NCBI GenBank assembly: GCA_016704435.1
Contig: JADJAB010000007.1
Coordinates: forward strand, 62,001-126,000
Length of the DNA stretch: 64,000 nt
Reading direction: 5' to 3'
DNA from: Rhodobacter sp.
GTDB lineage: Bacteria; Pseudomonadota; Alphaproteobacteria; Rhodobacterales; Rhodobacteraceae
The position numbers were made by a program, and so were the translations under genes. The notes beneath the pieces are model-generated. The model made no database searches, was not told where the DNA came from, and saw nothing but the letters and a program-made list of their open reading frames with translations. This document shows, one piece after another, positions 8,027 to 16,908 of this stretch (position 1 is its first letter; every line of letters begins with the position of its first letter).

Positions 8027-9229
8027 TCACACCAGCGACGCGCAGAACCGCTGGATGCGGGCACAGGCGTCGCGCAATACCTCGTCGGAGGTAGCGTAGC
8101 TGACGCGGAAGTTCGGGGAAAGCCCGAAGGCCGCGCCGAAGACCACGGCAACCCCGGTTTCCTCCAGGAGGGCCGTCGCAAAGACCTCGTCATTGGAAAT
8201 CACGGTGCCGCCGGGGGTTGCCTTGCCGATGCAGCCGGCGACGTCGGGGTAGACGTAGAACGCACCTTCGGGCTTCGGGCAGGTCACGCCTCGCGCCTGG
8301 TTCAGCATCGACACCACCAGATCGCGGCGGCGCTGGAAAACCGCGCGCCAGTCGGCCAGAAACTCTTGCGGCCCCGACAGCGCCTCCAGTGCTGCATGCT
8401 GGCTGATCGAACAGGGGTTCGAGGTCGATTGCGACTGGATCGTGCCCATCGCCTTGATCAGCGCCACCGGCCCGCCGGCATAGCCGATCCGCCAGCCGGT
8501 CATCGCATAGGCCTTCGAGACCCCGTTGCAGGTCAGCGTGCGGTCGTAGAGGCCGGGCTCCACTTCGGCGGGGGTGCAGAAGGTGAAATCGTCGAACACC
8601 AGATGTTCATACATGTCGTCCGACATCACCCAGACCTGGGGATGGCGCATCAGCACGCCGGTAAGCGCCTTCAATTCGGCGCGGGTATAGCCCGCCCCGG
8701 TTGGATTTGAGGGCGAGTTGAAGATGAACCATTTGGTCTTCGGCGTGATCGCGGCCTCCAGCTGCGCGGGCGTCAGCTTGAACTGCGTCTTGATGCCGCA
8801 TTCGATGATGACCGGCGTGCCCCCCGCCAGCAGCACCATGTCGGGGTAGCTGACCCAATAGGGCGCGGGGATGATCACCTCGTCGCCCGGATTGCAGGTC
8901 GCCATCAGCGCGTTGTAGAGGATCTGCTTGCCGCCGGTGCCGACGGAGATCTGGCCCGGCGTGTAGGTCAGCCCGTTCTCGCGCAGGAATTTGGCGCAGA
9001 TCGCAGCCTTCAGCCCGGGGATGCCATCGACCGCCGTATAGCGCGTGCGGCCATTGTCGATGGCACGCTTGGCGGCGGCGCGGATATGTTCGGGCGTGTC
9101 GAAATCCGGCTCTCCGGCGCCCAGCCCGATGATGTCGCGCCCCTCGGCCTTCAGCGCCTGCGCCTTGGTGGTGACCGCGATGGTGGGCGAGGGCTTCACG
9201 CGGGCCAGGGTATCGGACAGAAAGGACAT
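8027..9229 (-). CDS. PLP-dependent aspartate-type aminotransferase
   Basis: A 400-residue class I aminotransferase (fold type I) that moves an amino group between amino and keto acids, probably aspartate/oxaloacetate or aromatic substrates. Visible landmarks are 'GLGAGEPDFDTP' (36-46), 'NSPSNPTGAGYT' (171-182) and the PLP lysine K239 in 'GVSKAYAMTGWRIGY', with the substrate-carboxylate Arg near the C-terminus ('NFRVSYATS'). This is the alphaproteobacterial AspAT subgroup Ib pattern. The cofactor lysine and length are intact. Two small genes follow in the same operon. Confidence 0.93.
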   Translation of the reverse strand: MSFLSDTLARVKPSPTIAVTTKAQALKAEGRDIIGLGAGEPDFDTPEHIRAAAKRAIDNGRTRYTAVDGIPGLKAAICAKFLRENGLTYTPGQISVGTGGKQILYNALMATCNPGDEVIIPAPYWVSYPDMVLLAGGTPVIIECGIKTQFKLTPAQLEAAITPKTKWFIFNSPSNPTGAGYTRAELKALTGVLMRHPQVWVMSDDMYEHLVFDDFTFCTPAEVEPGLYDRTLTCNGVSKAYAMTGWRIGYAGGPVALIKAMGTIQSQSTSNPCSISQHAALEALSGPQEFLADWRAVFQRRRDLVVSMLNQARGVTCPKPEGAFYVYPDVAGCIGKATPGGTVISNDEVFATALLEETGVAVVFGAAFGLSPNFRVSYATSDEVLRDACARIQRFCASLV

Positions 9230-9320
9230 GGGGTCTCCGGGTCTGTTTGCGATTTCCGGCTGCAGGTCTTAGGGTTGGGCCCCAGTTCATACAAGCAGTA
9301 TTCGACGAAGGAGAGGCAAG

Positions 9321-9713
9321 ATGGCGGAAACCGGCAACTGGTATGCGGCGGATGTGGCGACCTTTGGCGACCGGCTGGCTGGTGCGCGGGAAGCCGCCGG
9401 ACTGGCCCAGGAGGATCTGGCCCAACGGCTGGGCGTGCGCCTGACCACGGTGCAGGCCTGGGAGGAAGACATGGCCGAGCCGCGCGGCAACCGCTTGCAG
9501 ATGCTGGCGGGCATGCTGAATGTCTCGCTCGCCTGGCTGCTGACGGCGGGGGGCGACGGGCTGGCCACGCCGGACGGCCCGGCGCCGCTTCCGCCCGCGG
9601 CCGAACAGGCGCTGGCAGAGTTGCAACGGCTGCGCGCCCGCGCGTCGTCCCTGTCCGAAGACCTCGGGCAGCTGGAAAAGCGACTGCGGCAGTTGCTGCG
9701 CCAGGAGGGATGA
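9321..9713 (+). CDS. XRE-family HTH regulator
   Basis: A 130-residue DNA-binding protein with a Cro/C1 helix-turn-helix at about residues 15-70 ('FGDRLAGAREAAGLAQEDLA', 'VRLTTVQAWEEDMAEPRGN'). The C-terminal part (about 85-130) is Leu/Glu/Arg-rich and probably coiled coil, suggesting dimerisation. The TGA stop overlaps the start of sdhE, so the two are transcribed together. Targets are unknown; autoregulation of the sdhE unit is possible but not shown. Confidence 0.88.
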   Translation: MAETGNWYAADVATFGDRLAGAREAAGLAQEDLAQRLGVRLTTVQAWEEDMAEPRGNRLQMLAGMLNVSLAWLLTAGGDGLATPDGPAPLPPAAEQALAELQRLRARASSLSEDLGQLEKRLRQLLRQEG

Positions 9714-10015
9714 TGGCCGAAAGAACTGCCGACGTGTCCGAGTCGGGCGAAGCCGGGCTGAAACGGATGCGCATGCGCAGCTGGCGACGCGGCACCAAGG
9801 AGATGGATCTGGTGCTGGGCAACTGGGCCGATGCCAATCTGGAAGGCCTCGATGACGCCGGCCTGGCGCTCTTCGACCGGCTTCTTGCCGAGAATGACCA
9901 GGACCTGATGGCCTGGCTTCTCGGCCAGTCCGCCCCGCCGGGTTGGGCCGCGCCGCTGCTGGCGCGGATCGGCGCCTTCGCGCGCGACCGGCTGCGCGCC
10001 CGACCAGGCGCCTGA
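9713..10015 (+). CDS. sdhE: Succinate dehydrogenase assembly factor SdhE (DUF339)
   Basis: SdhE promotes covalent flavinylation of succinate dehydrogenase subunit SdhA. The 100-residue protein holds the family signature RGxxE as 'SWRRGTKEMDLVLG' (residues 23-36). Two in-frame ATGs (9710 and 9713) exist; 9713 is chosen because AGGAGG ends at 9708 and would be too close to the first. It overlaps the XRE regulator stop. No sdh genes are in the window. Confidence 0.93.
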   Translation: MAERTADVSESGEAGLKRMRMRSWRRGTKEMDLVLGNWADANLEGLDDAGLALFDRLLAENDQDLMAWLLGQSAPPGWAAPLLARIGAFARDRLRARPGA

Positions 10016-10156
10016 CAGGGTATCTCACGGGGCATCTGACGGGGCGCACCGCCCGCGGCAATTTCGCGGGTTTTGAAGCGAAACCGGTTCGAGTTTACGG
10101 AATGTTTGCAGTTTGTGCCGATTCTGCCCCTGTTCCAAACGAGGCGGAGTTCCCAA

Positions 10157-10654
10157 ATGACCGTTCACCAACCCCTTCTCGATGGCTCGCAGAAAGCGTT
10201 CCTGGCCTGTTATCTGGACAACCCGTCGCTGGTGGAACGCCTGCACAGACTTCTGCTGGACGTCATCAAGGATGAGTTCGAGCGGCTGCAGATCCTCGAG
10301 ATCAACTCGGTTCAGGCGCTCTTGCTGTTCAACATCGGCGAGAACGAGGTGACCGCGGGAGAGTTGAAGTCGCGCGGCTACTACCAAGGCTCCAACGTCA
10401 GCTACAACCTGAAGAAACTGGTGGAACTGGGCTACATGCACCACCAGCGCTCGGAAATCGACCGCCGCTCCGTGCGGGTGAAACTGACCGAAAAGGGCCG
10501 CAAAGCGCGTGGCCATGTTGCCGGTCTTTTTGCCCGCCATGCCGAGGGCATCGAGAAGCGGGGGTTCGTGGACACCAGCGGCATGGACGAGATCAACACC
10601 GCGCTGAAGCGGATGGAACGGTTCTGGACCGAACAGATCCGTTATATCTACTGA
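10157..10654 (+). CDS. ldtR: MarR-family regulator, LdtR type
   Basis: A 165-residue winged-helix regulator. The segment 'GELKSRGYYQGSNVSYNLKK' followed by 'MHHQRSEIDRRSVRVKLTEK' is the recognition helix and wing of MarR proteins and is characteristic of LdtR, known from Liberibacter as a regulator of L,D-transpeptidase and stress genes. The start at 10157 is favoured by GGAG at 10146-10149; the longer frame from 10073 adds a non-conserved 28-residue stretch. It is a single-gene unit. Confidence 0.87.
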   Translation: MTVHQPLLDGSQKAFLACYLDNPSLVERLHRLLLDVIKDEFERLQILEINSVQALLLFNIGENEVTAGELKSRGYYQGSNVSYNLKKLVELGYMHHQRSEIDRRSVRVKLTEKGRKARGHVAGLFARHAEGIEKRGFVDTSGMDEINTALKRMERFWTEQIRYIY

Positions 10655-10687
10655 CGCAGCCCGCGCAATCGGCGCCGGTGAAGCAAA

Positions 10688-10925
10688 TGCGCGCCTGCCG
10701 GCGCAAGTCTTTTTTCTTGCACCGGGTGCGCCCGGGTCCGGACCGGCGGATGGAGGGGCGCCGCCCCTCCAAACCTCCCCGGAGTATATTGGCCAAGATG
10801 TAGAACGGCACCATGTCCAGGCTTCATCTCGGGCCAAATACTCCCGCGCGTCGCGCGTCATCCGAGCCGGTTGCGCCGCAGGCGCAGAGGCGAGACAAAT
10901 GGTATGCGGCGCAGCCGCGCAAGTG
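10688..10925. repeat. Composite intergenic repeat, copy 1
   Basis: This gene-less stretch shares an ordered set of blocks with 61168-61405: a GCGCGCCTGCCGGCGCAAG block (about 10689-10707), a GC palindrome GGAGGGGCG...CGCCCCTCC (10752-10770), a GGAGTATATTGGCCAAGATG unit (10781-10800), an inverted partner CTTCATCTCGGGCC-AAATACTCC (10822-10844), then CGAGCCGGTTGCGCC. The two 20-23 base units are inverted relative to each other. No open frame here looks coding. It lies between ldtR (+) and the DUF1178 gene (-). Confidence 0.75.
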
Positions 10926-10938
10926 CTTCAGCGTCGGT

Positions 10939-11376
10939 TCAATTGGTCTTGCGTCCAGGCAGGAAGGGCAGGGCCGCGACCGGCACGCCGTCTTCCAGCA
11001 GCTTGCGCGCCTCTTCCGGTCGTGCCTCGCCATAGATCGACCGTTCCGGCCGCTCGCCGTCGTGGATGGCGCGGGCCTCGGCCACGAAGTTCATGCCGAC
11101 ATATTCCGAATTCGCCTCGACCTGGCGGCGCAGGTCAGCCAGCGCCTTTTCCATTTGCGAGGCGGGTTCCGAAAGGCTGGCCCGGACCGGAGTGGACGCT
11201 GGCGGCGTCGGCGCCGCGGCAACGGCGGGCGCCATAGGGGATTTGCCGACCGCCGTGTCGCCACAGATGGCGCAGGCGATCTGGCCGGCTGCGGCCAGCG
11301 CGTCGAACGCGGCGGCATCGCGGAACCAGCTGTCGAAGCCGTGCCCCCGGCTGCAGGAAAGCGCGTATCGGATCAT
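10939..11376 (-). CDS. DUF1178 family protein
   Basis: A 145-residue protein with the DUF1178 start 'MIRYALSCSRGHGFDSWFRD' and a C-x2-C pair ('ACAICGD') with C8, giving a likely zinc site. The middle is Ala/Pro-rich linker (about 48-68), then a conserved helix 'VEANSEYVGMNFVAEARAIH' and the tail 'RKLLEDGVPVAALPFLP'. The ATG at 11376 is preferred over the adjacent ATG at 11379 because the family begins MIRY. Function unknown. Confidence 0.88.
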   Translation of the reverse strand: MIRYALSCSRGHGFDSWFRDAAAFDALAAAGQIACAICGDTAVGKSPMAPAVAAAPTPPASTPVRASLSEPASQMEKALADLRRQVEANSEYVGMNFVAEARAIHDGERPERSIYGEARPEEARKLLEDGVPVAALPFLPGRKTN

Positions 11377-11452
11377 CATTCCAATCCTTGGCCCGCGGCG
11401 GGACGGGCATCTCCGGAATCTGGGCGTCTTCGTCGCCCGGATCAAGCCCCGT

Positions 11453-11944
11453 TCACCGTCTTGTCGTCTGACGCTTGCCCGTCGTGCCGCCCGGCGGCTC
11501 GAAATCCAGGATAAGCCGGCGCAATTCGGGTTCGTCCACCCGTTTCGCGGCCTTGTCGAGGCTGAACCACTTGCGCCGCCGCTGGCCCTTTTCGGGATAG
11601 CCGCTGGCCAGGCGGTCGACCCGCAGGGCAAAGACCTCGACCACGCAGGGCACCGATACCGACGGGCCAAGCCCCTTGCGATAGGCGAAAAAGCCCAAGC
11701 TTCCGCCATCCAGCGCGCCTTCCACCCCGGCCTCTTCCCAGGCTTCGCGGGCGGCCGCCTCGGCCGCGGACAGCGCCTCGATCGGCCAGCCCTTGGGTAT
11801 GACCCAGCGTCCGGTGTCGCGGCTGGTGATCAGCAGCACCTCAGGCCCCGCCCCATGCATCCTCCAGCACAGCGCCCCGCACTGGTTGCGCGCCGCCGCG
11901 CCGCCCGTCCCTTCGGCCACGATCATCTTGTCCGGTTTTCCCAT
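11453..11944 (-). CDS. Nudix hydrolase
   Basis: A 163-residue pyrophosphohydrolase. The Nudix box is complete at about residues 56-78: 'GWPIEAL...AAAREAWEEAGVEG', with the REAWEEAG core that binds metal. Sequence features such as 'VLLITSRDTGRWVIPKGWP' resemble the DIPP-like Nudix group that acts on diphosphoinositol polyphosphates or diadenosine polyphosphates; the substrate is not certain. The start at 11944 was chosen over 12004 since the extra N-terminus looks like non-coding DNA. It sits upstream of DUF1178 on the same strand, 76 bases away. Confidence 0.9.
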   Translation of the reverse strand: MGKPDKMIVAEGTGGAAARNQCGALCWRMHGAGPEVLLITSRDTGRWVIPKGWPIEALSAAEAAAREAWEEAGVEGALDGGSLGFFAYRKGLGPSVSVPCVVEVFALRVDRLASGYPEKGQRRRKWFSLDKAAKRVDEPELRRLILDFEPPGGTTGKRQTTRR

Positions 11945-12155
11945 TCGCCTGCTCTTTGCCAGCCGGCCCGTATTCCCGGGTCCGATTGCCGTGGCCCAAG
12001 TCAAACATGAAATGATCAGGAATTACAGAGGCAAATGTGAAAACGCCCTGGGGCTGTGCCGGCAGGGGTTTGACAGCGCGGCAACGCGGGCTACCCTTGC
12101 TTGCGACGGAAAACGCGCCGACCAAACGCACGGACCAAACGAACGGGGGGCGAAC

Positions 12156-12686
12156 ATGCGGCAGGCAATGCGCGGGGGCGTGGCGGTGATGGCGGCGGTG
12201 CTGGCCTTCGTGGCGGGGCCCGCGCTGGCGGGATTCAGCTTCACCTCGATCGACGGGGGGGAGATCGACCTCGACGACTGGGCCGGCAAGCCGGTCCTGG
12301 TGGTCAACACCGCCTCGCTTTGCGGCTATGCCGGGCAGTTCGACGATCTGCAGTCACTGCACGAGGCCTACGGGCCGAAGGGCCTGCTGGTGCTGGCCGT
12401 GCCGTCTGACGATTTCAGTCAGGAGCTGGGCTCGGAGGCCGAGGTCAAGGAATACTGCGCCACCAATTTCGACCTGACCCTGCCGATGGCGACCATCACC
12501 CATGTCCGTGGCGCCGGGGCGCATCCGTTCTATGCCTGGATGAAGGGAGAATACGGCTTCGAGCCAGGCTGGAACTTCAACAAGGTCCTGCTGGGCCCAG
12601 ATGGCGTGCCGGTGGCGACCTGGGGGGCCGGGCCAAAGCCGCTGGGCCGCGCCATCAAGGGAGCGATCGAGGCGATGTTGCCGTGA
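12156..12686 (+). CDS. Exported glutathione peroxidase-family protein
   Basis: A 176-residue thioredoxin-fold protein of the GPx family, probably a periplasmic peroxide reductase. Residues 1-25 form a signal peptide ending 'VAGPALA'. The peroxidatic Cys is C56 in 'NTASLCGYAGQFDDLQ', and the Trp-Asn pair is in 'GWNFNKVLLG'. The usual Gln motif (NQFGxQEP) is replaced by 'PSDDFSQELGS', so the standard Cys-Gln-Trp-Asn tetrad is altered. The ATG at 12156 gives the signal peptide; the frame runs open further upstream without coding character. Confidence 0.88.
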   Translation: MRQAMRGGVAVMAAVLAFVAGPALAGFSFTSIDGGEIDLDDWAGKPVLVVNTASLCGYAGQFDDLQSLHEAYGPKGLLVLAVPSDDFSQELGSEAEVKEYCATNFDLTLPMATITHVRGAGAHPFYAWMKGEYGFEPGWNFNKVLLGPDGVPVATWGAGPKPLGRAIKGAIEAMLP

Positions 12687-12750
12687 CTTCGGCGGCGCCA
12701 GTTCCGGCGATGCGGCGCCCGATGCGGCGTCCGGTGCCGCCCCGGCGGCG

Positions 12751-13857
12751 GTGCAGCCGCTGTTTCTGGGCTCCGAGATCTATCGCGGCTCCTCCTATGG
12801 CGGCCGCCATCCGCTGCGGGTGCCGCGGGTATCGACCGTGATGGATCTGGGCCGGGCGCTGGGCTGGCTGCCGAAGGGGCGCTACGCCGCAAGCCCGCGC
12901 GCGCGCCCCGCGGCCTTGCACCTGTGGCACGACCCGGCCTATGTGGCCGCGCTGCAAGCGGCTGAAATCGCAGGCGAAGCAACTGAAGAGATGCGCCGGC
13001 GCCATCAGCTTGGCACCTTGTCGAACCCGGTCTTCCCGCAGGTCTTCCGGCGCCCGGCCACCGGCGCCGGCGGCACCATGTGGGCGGCCGAAGCGCTGGC
13101 CACAGCGGCCTCGGGTACCGTCCATGTGCCGGGCGGCGGCACCCATCACGGGCTGCCCGACCGGGCGAACGGCTTTTGCTATCTCAACGACATCGTGCTG
13201 GGCATCAAGGTCTTGCTGATGCGCGGGCTGACCCGCATCGCCTATGTCGATCTGGACGCACATCACTGCGACGGGGTCGAGGCTGCGTTCAGCGGCGATC
13301 CGCGGGTGCGGATGATCTCGGTCCATGAAGAGGGGCGCTGGCCATTCTCGGGCGGGCTGAACGACCGCGCCGGTGGCTCGGGCTTTTTCCTGCCGGTGCC
13401 GCGCGGGTATAACGATACCGAGGCGCGAGCGGTGCTGCATGGCCTGATCCTGCCGCGCGTCGAAAGCTTTCGCCCGCAGGCGCTGGTGGTGCAATGCGGC
13501 GCGGATTCACTGCTTGAGGACCCGCTGTCGCGGCTGTCGCTGTCGAACCGCGCCTATCTGGAGGCGCTGGCCGGCCTGCGGCCACTGTCGCCGCGGTTGA
13601 TCGTGCTGGGCGGCGGCGGCTACAACCCCTGGTCGGTCGGGCGGCTGTGGACGGCGATCTGGGGCTTTCTGTCGGGCCACGAGATGCCGGACCGGCTGGA
13701 CGGCGCGGCGCATCAGGTGCTGGCGGCGCTGTCCTGGCACGGCGGCGGCCGCCCGCCACCGGCGCCAGACCTGCTGGAGACCCTGGTCGACCCGCCGCGC
13801 GAAGGCCCGGTCCGGCGCGAGGTCACCGATCGGCTGGCCGTGCTGAGGGCGCGATGA
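12751..13857 (+). CDS. Histone deacetylase-family (AcuC-like) zinc amidohydrolase
   Basis: A 368-residue arginase/deacetylase-fold enzyme. Landmarks are the His pair H132-H133 in 'GGGTHHGLPDRANGFCYLND', zinc ligands D169 and H171 in 'YVDLDAHHCDG', and a later Asp in 'VVQCGADSLLEDPL', followed by the Gly-rich 'LIVLGGGGYNP'. Bacterial members deacetylate polyamines or acetyl-CoA synthetase (AcuC); the substrate here is unknown. The GTG at 12751 is the first in-frame start after the preceding gene, but with a poor ribosome site. The stop overlaps the thpR start (ATGA). Confidence 0.88.
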   Translation: MQPLFLGSEIYRGSSYGGRHPLRVPRVSTVMDLGRALGWLPKGRYAASPRARPAALHLWHDPAYVAALQAAEIAGEATEEMRRRHQLGTLSNPVFPQVFRRPATGAGGTMWAAEALATAASGTVHVPGGGTHHGLPDRANGFCYLNDIVLGIKVLLMRGLTRIAYVDLDAHHCDGVEAAFSGDPRVRMISVHEEGRWPFSGGLNDRAGGSGFFLPVPRGYNDTEARAVLHGLILPRVESFRPQALVVQCGADSLLEDPLSRLSLSNRAYLEALAGLRPLSPRLIVLGGGGYNPWSVGRLWTAIWGFLSGHEMPDRLDGAAHQVLAALSWHGGGRPPPAPDLLETLVDPPREGPVRREVTDRLAVLRAR

Positions 13858-14420
13858 TCCGCGCCTTTCTGGGGCTGGACCTGCCCGAACCGATCCGCCG
13901 CGCGCTGTCGGTGCCGCAGTTCCTGCTGCCGCTGCCGCGCCGGGTGGACCCAGGCCTGATGCACCTGTCGCTGGTCTTTCTGGGCGAGGTGACGGATCAC
14001 GGCCTGGAGGCCGCGCATGAGTCCTTTGCGGCCTTCCGCACGGTGGCTTTTCCCCTGACCCTGCAAGGGCTTGGCCTTTTCGGCGGCGACCGGCCGCGCG
14101 CCGCCTATGCGGCGGTGGCGCCGTCAGCGCCGCTGACCCATCTGCAGGCCAAGGCCGAACGGGCCGCCCGCGCGGCGGGGCTGCACCCCGAACACCGCCG
14201 GTTCGTCCCCCATGTCACCCTTGGCCGCTTTTCGCCGCCACCGTTTGCGCAGGCCGCCAGTCTGGAACGCGCCATCGCCGAAACCCCCTTCACCGCCGGG
14301 CCGTGGCAGGTCACCGACATGGTGCTGTGGCAAAGCCACCTCGGGCCGAAGGGTCCGCGTTACGACGAACTTGCCCGCTACCCCTTCGAGGCTGCCCCCC
14401 GAACTGCCACTGACCCTTGA
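13854..14420 (+). CDS. thpR: RNA 2',3'-cyclic phosphodiesterase ThpR
   Basis: A 188-residue 2H phosphoesterase that opens 2',3'-cyclic RNA ends. The two catalytic motifs are H37-L-S-L in 'LMHLSLVFLG' and H120-V-T-L in 'VPHVTLGRF', spaced as in ThpR/LigT. Co-translated with the deacetylase-like gene through an ATGA overlap. A role in RNA repair is a family inference. Confidence 0.92.
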   Translation: MIRAFLGLDLPEPIRRALSVPQFLLPLPRRVDPGLMHLSLVFLGEVTDHGLEAAHESFAAFRTVAFPLTLQGLGLFGGDRPRAAYAAVAPSAPLTHLQAKAERAARAAGLHPEHRRFVPHVTLGRFSPPPFAQAASLERAIAETPFTAGPWQVTDMVLWQSHLGPKGPRYDELARYPFEAAPRTATDP

Positions 14421-14468
14421 ACGCCGGGCGTCCTTCGGCCTAGGGTCCGCGCGACAAAAGGGGGGGCA

Positions 14469-15806
14469 ATGGCGCCATCGGAAGAACCGGTCACGCTGGG
14501 GGTGCTGCCCCTTGCGACGCGGGCGCTCTATGTGGCCGCGCAGGTTGTGGCGCATCTGGCAGTGCCGCTCTTGCTGTTCGGCCTGGTCTGGCGCGGCCGC
14601 AAGGAGCCGGCCCATATGCGCCATCTCTCCCACCGCTTCGGCCTTGGCCCGGTGGGGCCGCAGGGCGCGGTCTGGGTCTATGCCGCCAGCCTGGGCGAGA
14701 CGCGCGCCGCCAGCCCCTTGATCCGTCGCATGCGGGCGGCGGGGCATGCGGTGCTTCTGACTCACCAGTCCCCCGCCGGTCTGGCCGAGGGCCATCGCCT
14801 GTTCCCCGACGACCCCGGCATCACCCATCGCTACGTCCCGGCCGATCTGTTCTGGGCCGTCCGGCTGTTGCTGGCCCGCGCCCGCCCGTCCGCGCTGGTG
14901 GTGCTGGAGATCGAGCTTTGGCCCGCCATGCTGATCGAGAGCACCCGCGCCGGCCTGCCCGTCGTCATGGCCAACGGCAACCTCTTGGACCGTTCGATCG
15001 GGCAGGGCGCCTTGCGGCGGCATCTGATGGCGCTCTACCGGCTTTTCTCCGTGATCTTCACCCGGACCGAGGCCTACCGCGACCGCTATCTGCTTGTGGG
15101 CGTGGATCCAGCCCGCGTACAGGTGGTGGGCGAGATGAAATTCGATCAGTGGATCGACCCGGCGCAACCGGACATCGGCCGCGCCCTGCGCGCGCGCTGG
15201 CCGGGGGCCGAGCGGGTGCTGATGATCGCCTCCTCGGTCGAGGCCGAAGAGCCGGTCCTGCTGCCATTGGCCGCCCGGCTGCTGGCCGCCGATCCCGGCC
15301 TGCGGCTGGTCTGGGTGCCGCGCAGCCCGCAGCGCTTCGACGCGCTGGCGGATGCGCTGGCGGCCTCGGGGCTGGATGTCACCCGGCGGTCCTCGCTTGG
15401 CGAGCGGATGCAGGCACCGATGCCGCCAGCGCAGGTCCTGCTGGGCGACAGTATCGGCGAGATGAACGCCTATTACCCGATGGCCGATCTGGTCTTTGTC
15501 GGCGCCAGTCTGGTCGACCACGGCGGCCACAACATCATGGAGCCGATGGCGCTGGGCCGCCCGGTGGTGATGGGGCCGTCGACCTATGGCATTGCCTTTG
15601 CGGCGGAACCGGCAGCACAGGCCGGGGCGCTTGAAAGCCTGCCCGACGCCGCCGCGCTGGAGGCGCGCATCGCTTCCCTGCTGGCCGATCCTTCAGGCCT
15701 GGCGGCCATGGCCACCGCCGCACAGGGCTTTTCCGCCCACCAGACCGGCGCGGCCGATCGCACCATGGCGGGCCTGCTTGCCGTTCTGCGCGAGCGCAGT
15801 TCTTGA
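14469..15806 (+). CDS. waaA: 3-deoxy-D-manno-octulosonic acid (Kdo) transferase
   Basis: WaaA/KdtA transfers Kdo from CMP-Kdo to lipid A precursor at the inner membrane, an essential step of LPS core synthesis. The 445-residue GT-B protein has an N-terminal membrane anchor (about 18-44), the 'VYAASLGETRAASPLIRRM' donor-side motif with the catalytic Glu, 'VVLEIELWPAML', and the C-terminal CMP-Kdo site ('VFVGASLVDHGGHNIMEPMA'). The sulfotransferase gene follows 97 bases later; other lpx genes are not present. Confidence 0.95.
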   Translation: MAPSEEPVTLGVLPLATRALYVAAQVVAHLAVPLLLFGLVWRGRKEPAHMRHLSHRFGLGPVGPQGAVWVYAASLGETRAASPLIRRMRAAGHAVLLTHQSPAGLAEGHRLFPDDPGITHRYVPADLFWAVRLLLARARPSALVVLEIELWPAMLIESTRAGLPVVMANGNLLDRSIGQGALRRHLMALYRLFSVIFTRTEAYRDRYLLVGVDPARVQVVGEMKFDQWIDPAQPDIGRALRARWPGAERVLMIASSVEAEEPVLLPLAARLLAADPGLRLVWVPRSPQRFDALADALAASGLDVTRRSSLGERMQAPMPPAQVLLGDSIGEMNAYYPMADLVFVGASLVDHGGHNIMEPMALGRPVVMGPSTYGIAFAAEPAAQAGALESLPDAAALEARIASLLADPSGLAAMATAAQGFSAHQTGAADRTMAGLLAVLRERSS

Positions 15807-15903
15807 CAATCCGGGCCGCTTTGGACATGCCGAGGCAAGACGTGCGACGGCGGCAGGACGATCAGGACGCCCGGTCCGCCCCAGGCGAGCGAAGGGCTTC
15901 GCG

Positions 15904-16848
15904 ATGACCACCGCCTCCGCGCCGGCGCCGCCGATCATCCACATCGGACTGGCCAAGACCGCAACCACGGTCCTGCAACGCCATGTCTTTCGGACGCTGG
16001 CGGCCGAGGCCGGGCTGTCCTACCTTGGATCGCGCGCTCTGGCAGAGTTCATCGACGCCCGCGAGGCCGGCCGGCCGGTGCCTGCGCACCAGCCCCGACC
16101 GGGCGGAGAGCTGATCAGTTCGGAATCCCTGGCCGGATGGAACCCGAATCGCTGGCTGGCGAACCTGGCCGCAAATCGCGACCACTTCGGCCCCGAAGCC
16201 ACCGTCCTGCTGGTGATCCGGCAGCCGAAGACCTGGCTGCGTAGCCTGTACCAGCAGCTTTGCCAGCACGAAGGCGAATGGATCCACCCGCACGAATTCT
16301 TTCTGGCTGCCTGCCCGCATGACCCCGGCAACCTGCGGCCGCGCTTCGATGTCTCGACCTACGACCTGGGTGCGCTGATCGCAGCCCATGCTGCGGGCTT
16401 CGACCGGCTGATCGTGCAGAAATACGAAACCCTGTCCGACGGGCGGTTTCTGACCGCGCTGGGCGTCTCTGCGGCCGGGCAGGCCCATTTCATGCAGGAA
16501 CTGACGCAGCGGCGGACCAACCGGGGCTATTCCCGGCGGGCGGCGCGGCTGGGCTTTGCGCTGGCTGCCCTGCGTGAACGGCTGTTCGGCCGCAAGCGCC
16601 TGCTGCCGCCCTCGGTGCCGTTCCGGCGCAGCCGGTTCGACCGGCTCTACCGCAAGGTTGCCCAGCAGGGTATCGACCGCTTTCTGCCCTATCAGCCCTA
16701 CCAGATCGACTGGGCGGCGCTTTCGACGGTGGACATCGGGCGGCTGGAGCGTGACTACGCGGCCCTTCCCGCCTTTGCCGAATATCGCCATGGTCGGCGC
16801 GTCGATCAGGACGGGCAGGATGGGCCGGAAACCGCCGGACAGGGTTGA
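15904..16848 (+). CDS. Sulfotransferase-family protein
   Basis: A 314-residue protein with the 5'-phosphosulfate loop of PAPS-dependent sulfotransferases at the N-terminus ('IIHIGLAKTATTVLQRH', about 11-27) and a likely 3'-phosphate site around 'VLLVIRQPKTWLRSLYQQ' (about 101-118). It probably sulfates a surface sugar or lipid. It is the first gene of the glycan island and is separated from pseB by 60 bases on the same strand. The acceptor cannot be read from sequence. Confidence 0.8.
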   Translation: MTTASAPAPPIIHIGLAKTATTVLQRHVFRTLAAEAGLSYLGSRALAEFIDAREAGRPVPAHQPRPGGELISSESLAGWNPNRWLANLAANRDHFGPEATVLLVIRQPKTWLRSLYQQLCQHEGEWIHPHEFFLAACPHDPGNLRPRFDVSTYDLGALIAAHAAGFDRLIVQKYETLSDGRFLTALGVSAAGQAHFMQELTQRRTNRGYSRRAARLGFALAALRERLFGRKRLLPPSVPFRRSRFDRLYRKVAQQGIDRFLPYQPYQIDWAALSTVDIGRLERDYAALPAFAEYRHGRRVDQDGQDGPETAGQG

Positions 16849-16908
16849 TCTTGACGCCCCGACCGTGGGATGAGCCTGTATCACAGGCAGCGAACCAGGC
16901 GGAACCGG

